In this document: positions 61,903 to 64,000 of the stretch, in pieces
Layout: each line of letters opens with the position of its first letter
Numbering within the stretch: the first letter of the stretch is position 1
Origin: Zymobacter palmae
GTDB taxonomy: Bacteria; Pseudomonadota; Gammaproteobacteria; Pseudomonadales; Halomonadaceae
Direction of reading: 5' to 3'
NCBI RefSeq assembly: GCF_003610015.1
Contig: NZ_AP018933.1
Location: forward strand, 2,514,035 to 2,578,034
Length of the DNA: 64,000 nucleotides
Translations under genes and position numbers: made by a program
The notes under the pieces: model-generated
The model's input: only the letters and a program-made list of their open reading frames with translations
What the model was told of the DNA's origin: nothing
Database searches by the model: none

Positions 61903-64000
61903 CTAAATTTTCTCAGGTTTTCGTGATGAAGAGGATTTCTTTAAGCCAAATGGATCTATCCACTGCACTGGGTTAGGTGCATATTGATAAAGATTAGTCC
62001 CACCCGCGAGGCTAATCGGGTCTTGGCTCGTAAACCGTCCTACCTGTGGATCGTAGTACCTGTATCGGTTGTAGTGCAGTCCTGTTTCAGCATCACAGTA
62101 CTGACCCTGAAAGCGCAGGGGCATCTCTACGATGGGGGCGTTGCCTTCGCTGTCATTGGCCTTTGCCAGCTCTCCCCATGCACGGTATTGCCCAATCCAC
62201 TGTAGATTGCCGTCTCGGTCGGTCAGTTCCTGCGGTGTGCCCAGATGGTCGGTATGGATATAGTACAGCTGGGGTTCATTGGTGACTGAATCTGCCGAGT
62301 ATGCAACGCTCCCTGTACCTGTCATACGCTGTGAGCGCTGGTCATAAGTCTCAGCCAGCTGTGCCGCGGGTACGAAGCTTTCGGGTTCGTACAGCCAGTG
62401 GGTGCGCTTAAGTGCACGTGCTGTCAGTGTGTGCACGCGCTGGGCGATTGGCAGTGAGAACTTTTTGCTCGGGTCTTCAGGTTCTAGTTCAGGCTCTTGC
62501 GGGTAGGCAAAGGTGTCCCAGAAGTGGAACTCGCCTTCGAACACCTCTTCCGAGGTCAGTAGGTTGGCGTCCCAGCTAAACACCGTGAGCTTAGGCTTAG
62601 CTTTGCCGTCTTTGACCAGTTTCCATAGGCGACGCCCAAAGCCGTCGTAGCCGTACTTGGCGTGCATTTCAGGCGGAGTGGTGTCACCGGCAGCAGGTGC
62701 GCGACGGTAGCGTTTGACCTCGATCAGGCGGTCGTCGGCGTCGTAAACGTATTCGGTAGTGTGCCCACTGGGTTCGGTCTGGCGGCGGCGATTGCCACGC
62801 TCATCGTACTGGTAATGCGTGCCCGCATAGCGTTCCAGCAAGTTGCCCATCACTTTGGGAAGCTGGCGGTAGTCGAATTTTACTTCTTCGCGCGCACCGT
62901 CCCAATGGGTGTTGATCGGCTGGCTATCGCGGTGCTGCTCGGTGTTCTGCAACAGCTCGGGGTCAATCAGGTTGCCTGCGGGATCGAAGGCAAACGATTC
63001 CTCACCCAGTGGTGTGCTGGCGGCTTTCAAACGACCAATTGGGTCATACTGATAGCGCGTTTCACCCTTGAGCGAGTCGTCAATGCCGTACAGTTCAGAG
63101 ATCTGGGTGTAGTGGTACAGGCGCTGCTGTTTAGCATCGTCACCTAGCAGACGCTGCTGACGGGTCAGGCGGCCCATCACATCGTACTGGCGCGTCTGCT
63201 GTTGGACGCCATAGTGGCGCGCCGTTTCGCGATGCAGCGCATCGCGCTCGAAATCGAATAGCGGTTGGCGATCAAGCGACATCGCATGCACGTGGCCAGA
63301 GCCATAGCGCAGCCATGCCACTTCCTGCCCGTTTGGCAGCGTGGTCGTTTGGCGATTACCCAGCACGTCGTAGGTGTGACGATAGACGCTGCGGTAGTGA
63401 TAACCGTCCGGCAGGTCAGCGGTCTGTTCTTCAGCGATCAAATTATCCAGCGCGTCATAATGCAGACGTACCGCGCTGTGGCTGTTCTGCACGGAGGTCA
63501 GGCGACCCAACATGTCATGCGCGTACCGCGTCTCAACGATGCCGTGACCCTTGCGTTCGATAAGCTTGCGCTTCAGCAGCCCCGTACTGTCACGTTCGTA
63601 CAGCGTGGCTTGATCGCCCTCGCTGTACGTCAGTAGCATCCCGCCTTCGTCGTACTGGTACTTGCGGGTACGACCGTCGAAGCCCACTTCCTGCTTAAGA
63701 CGACCGACACCGTCGTAATCGAACGTCCACTGCTCACCGTTCTGGTTGGTCAGGCGTGACAGGCGGCGCAGAGTGTCGTACTGATAGGCCAACCGGAAAC
63801 CGGCCGCATCGATGCGCTCGACTGGCAGCCCCTTACCGTCGTAGGCGTAGCGGGTTTCTTCGCCTGTCGGGTTAACGTAGCGGGTCAGGTTGCCCTCGCC
63901 GTCGTACTCGAACTGCTCAGTGGTGCCATCGGGATAACGCACGACGGTCGGCAGCCCCATCCGGTCGCGCTGGAAATAGATCTTCTGTTTCAGCGCATCG
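61903..64000 (-). CDS. Rhs-family polymorphic toxin core (partial, runs off the window)
   Basis: Rhs proteins form a beta-cocoon shell around a C-terminal toxin and are delivered by type VI secretion or similar routes. The visible 698 codons hold many YD repeats (YDGEGNLTRYVNPTGEETRY, YDALDNLIAEEQ, YDPIGRLKAA, YDERGNRRRQ). The core ends with the C-terminal signature RYYDPQVGRFTSQDPISLAG, LYQYAPNPVQWIDPFGL, after which only 14 residues precede a TAG. The frame is open to 64000, so the start lies outside. The tip beyond the TAG is at 61657-61902. No VgrG, PAAR or chaperone gene is in the window. Confidence 0.93.
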   Translation of the reverse strand, partial: DALKQKIYFQRDRMGLPTVVRYPDGTTEQFEYDGEGNLTRYVNPTGEETRYAYDGKGLPVERIDAAGFRLAYQYDTLRRLSRLTNQNGEQWTFDYDGVGRLKQEVGFDGRTRKYQYDEGGMLLTYSEGDQATLYERDSTGLLKRKLIERKGHGIVETRYAHDMLGRLTSVQNSHSAVRLHYDALDNLIAEEQTADLPDGYHYRSVYRHTYDVLGNRQTTTLPNGQEVAWLRYGSGHVHAMSLDRQPLFDFERDALHRETARHYGVQQQTRQYDVMGRLTRQQRLLGDDAKQQRLYHYTQISELYGIDDSLKGETRYQYDPIGRLKAASTPLGEESFAFDPAGNLIDPELLQNTEQHRDSQPINTHWDGAREEVKFDYRQLPKVMGNLLERYAGTHYQYDERGNRRRQTEPSGHTTEYVYDADDRLIEVKRYRRAPAAGDTTPPEMHAKYGYDGFGRRLWKLVKDGKAKPKLTVFSWDANLLTSEEVFEGEFHFWDTFAYPQEPELEPEDPSKKFSLPIAQRVHTLTARALKRTHWLYEPESFVPAAQLAETYDQRSQRMTGTGSVAYSADSVTNEPQLYYIHTDHLGTPQELTDRDGNLQWIGQYRAWGELAKANDSEGNAPIVEMPLRFQGQYCDAETGLHYNRYRYYDPQVGRFTSQDPISLAGGTNLYQYAPNPVQWIDPFGLKKSSSSRKPEKI

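Overview
The window looks like chromosomal DNA of a gammaproteobacterium, most probably of the Halomonadaceae/Oceanospirillales kind. The evidence is gene content seen by eye: a FabY-type 3-ketoacyl-ACP synthase, a TrpI-type regulator divergent from trpBA, GlnE, a short (type 2) ArgC, an ackA-pta pair and a sucrose system with LacY-type symporters. A fermentative sugar user such as Zymobacter would fit, but species cannot be fixed from the sequence alone. No rRNA, tRNA or CRISPR array was seen.

Layout. 0.3-5.3 kb: yagU, an orphan cobF coupled to pdxY, transaldolase and a Tat-exported amidase. 5.6-7.1 kb: a Tat-exported PLP aminotransferase and a 59-residue membrane protein. 7.5-13.7 kb: a sucrose/oligosaccharide locus with two LacY-type symporters, a GH32 hydrolase overlapping the second, and a RafY-like porin. 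13.7-20.5 kb: alpha/beta hydrolase, glnE, a shortened pta and ackA. 20.9-25.3 kb: two large tandem paralogues of unknown role. 25.4-29.1 kb: a PchB-like lyase/mutase, pdxST and a divergent PdxR. 29.3-31.8 kb: a decayed IS5-type element followed by an ABC-F ATPase. 32.1-33.6 kb: dgkA and argC. 34.1-40.9 kb: a five-gene exopolysaccharide operon with manC, a beta-barrel protein, a glycosyltransferase carrying an MshEN (c-di-GMP-binding type) domain, a membrane protein and a GH113-like hydrolase. 41.3-42.8 kb: a trimeric autotransporter whose stop codon begins a run of 24 perfect TAGTGGG repeats. 43-54.7 kb: small membrane and zinc-ribbon proteins, tatA, dacB, a TrmB-like methyltransferase, fabY, coaD, a ferredoxin, a MATE exporter, two FlxA-like proteins and a His/Lys-rich peptide. 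54.9-58.1 kb: trpBA and trpI. 58.2-64 kb: an Rhs polymorphic-toxin locus with decayed copies, immunity-like ORFs and an IS5-family element.

How genes work together. The symporters, hydrolase and porin form a complete uptake and cleavage route for sucrose-like sugars, and ackA-pta handles acetate overflow. PdxST, PdxR and PdxY give a vitamin B6 synthesis and salvage set that is uncommon in this class. ManC supplies GDP-mannose next to a synthase, a barrel and a mannanase-like hydrolase, which suggests a second-messenger-controlled mannose-containing exopolysaccharide. In the Rhs locus the main toxin tip is cut off by an amber codon and its downstream partner gene is frameshifted, so toxin and immunity appear to have decayed together.

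The strongest candidates for undescribed biology are the MshEN-glycosyltransferase exopolysaccharide operon, the Rhs locus, the 24-copy G-rich repeat at the adhesin stop codon and the two tandem 700-residue paralogues.
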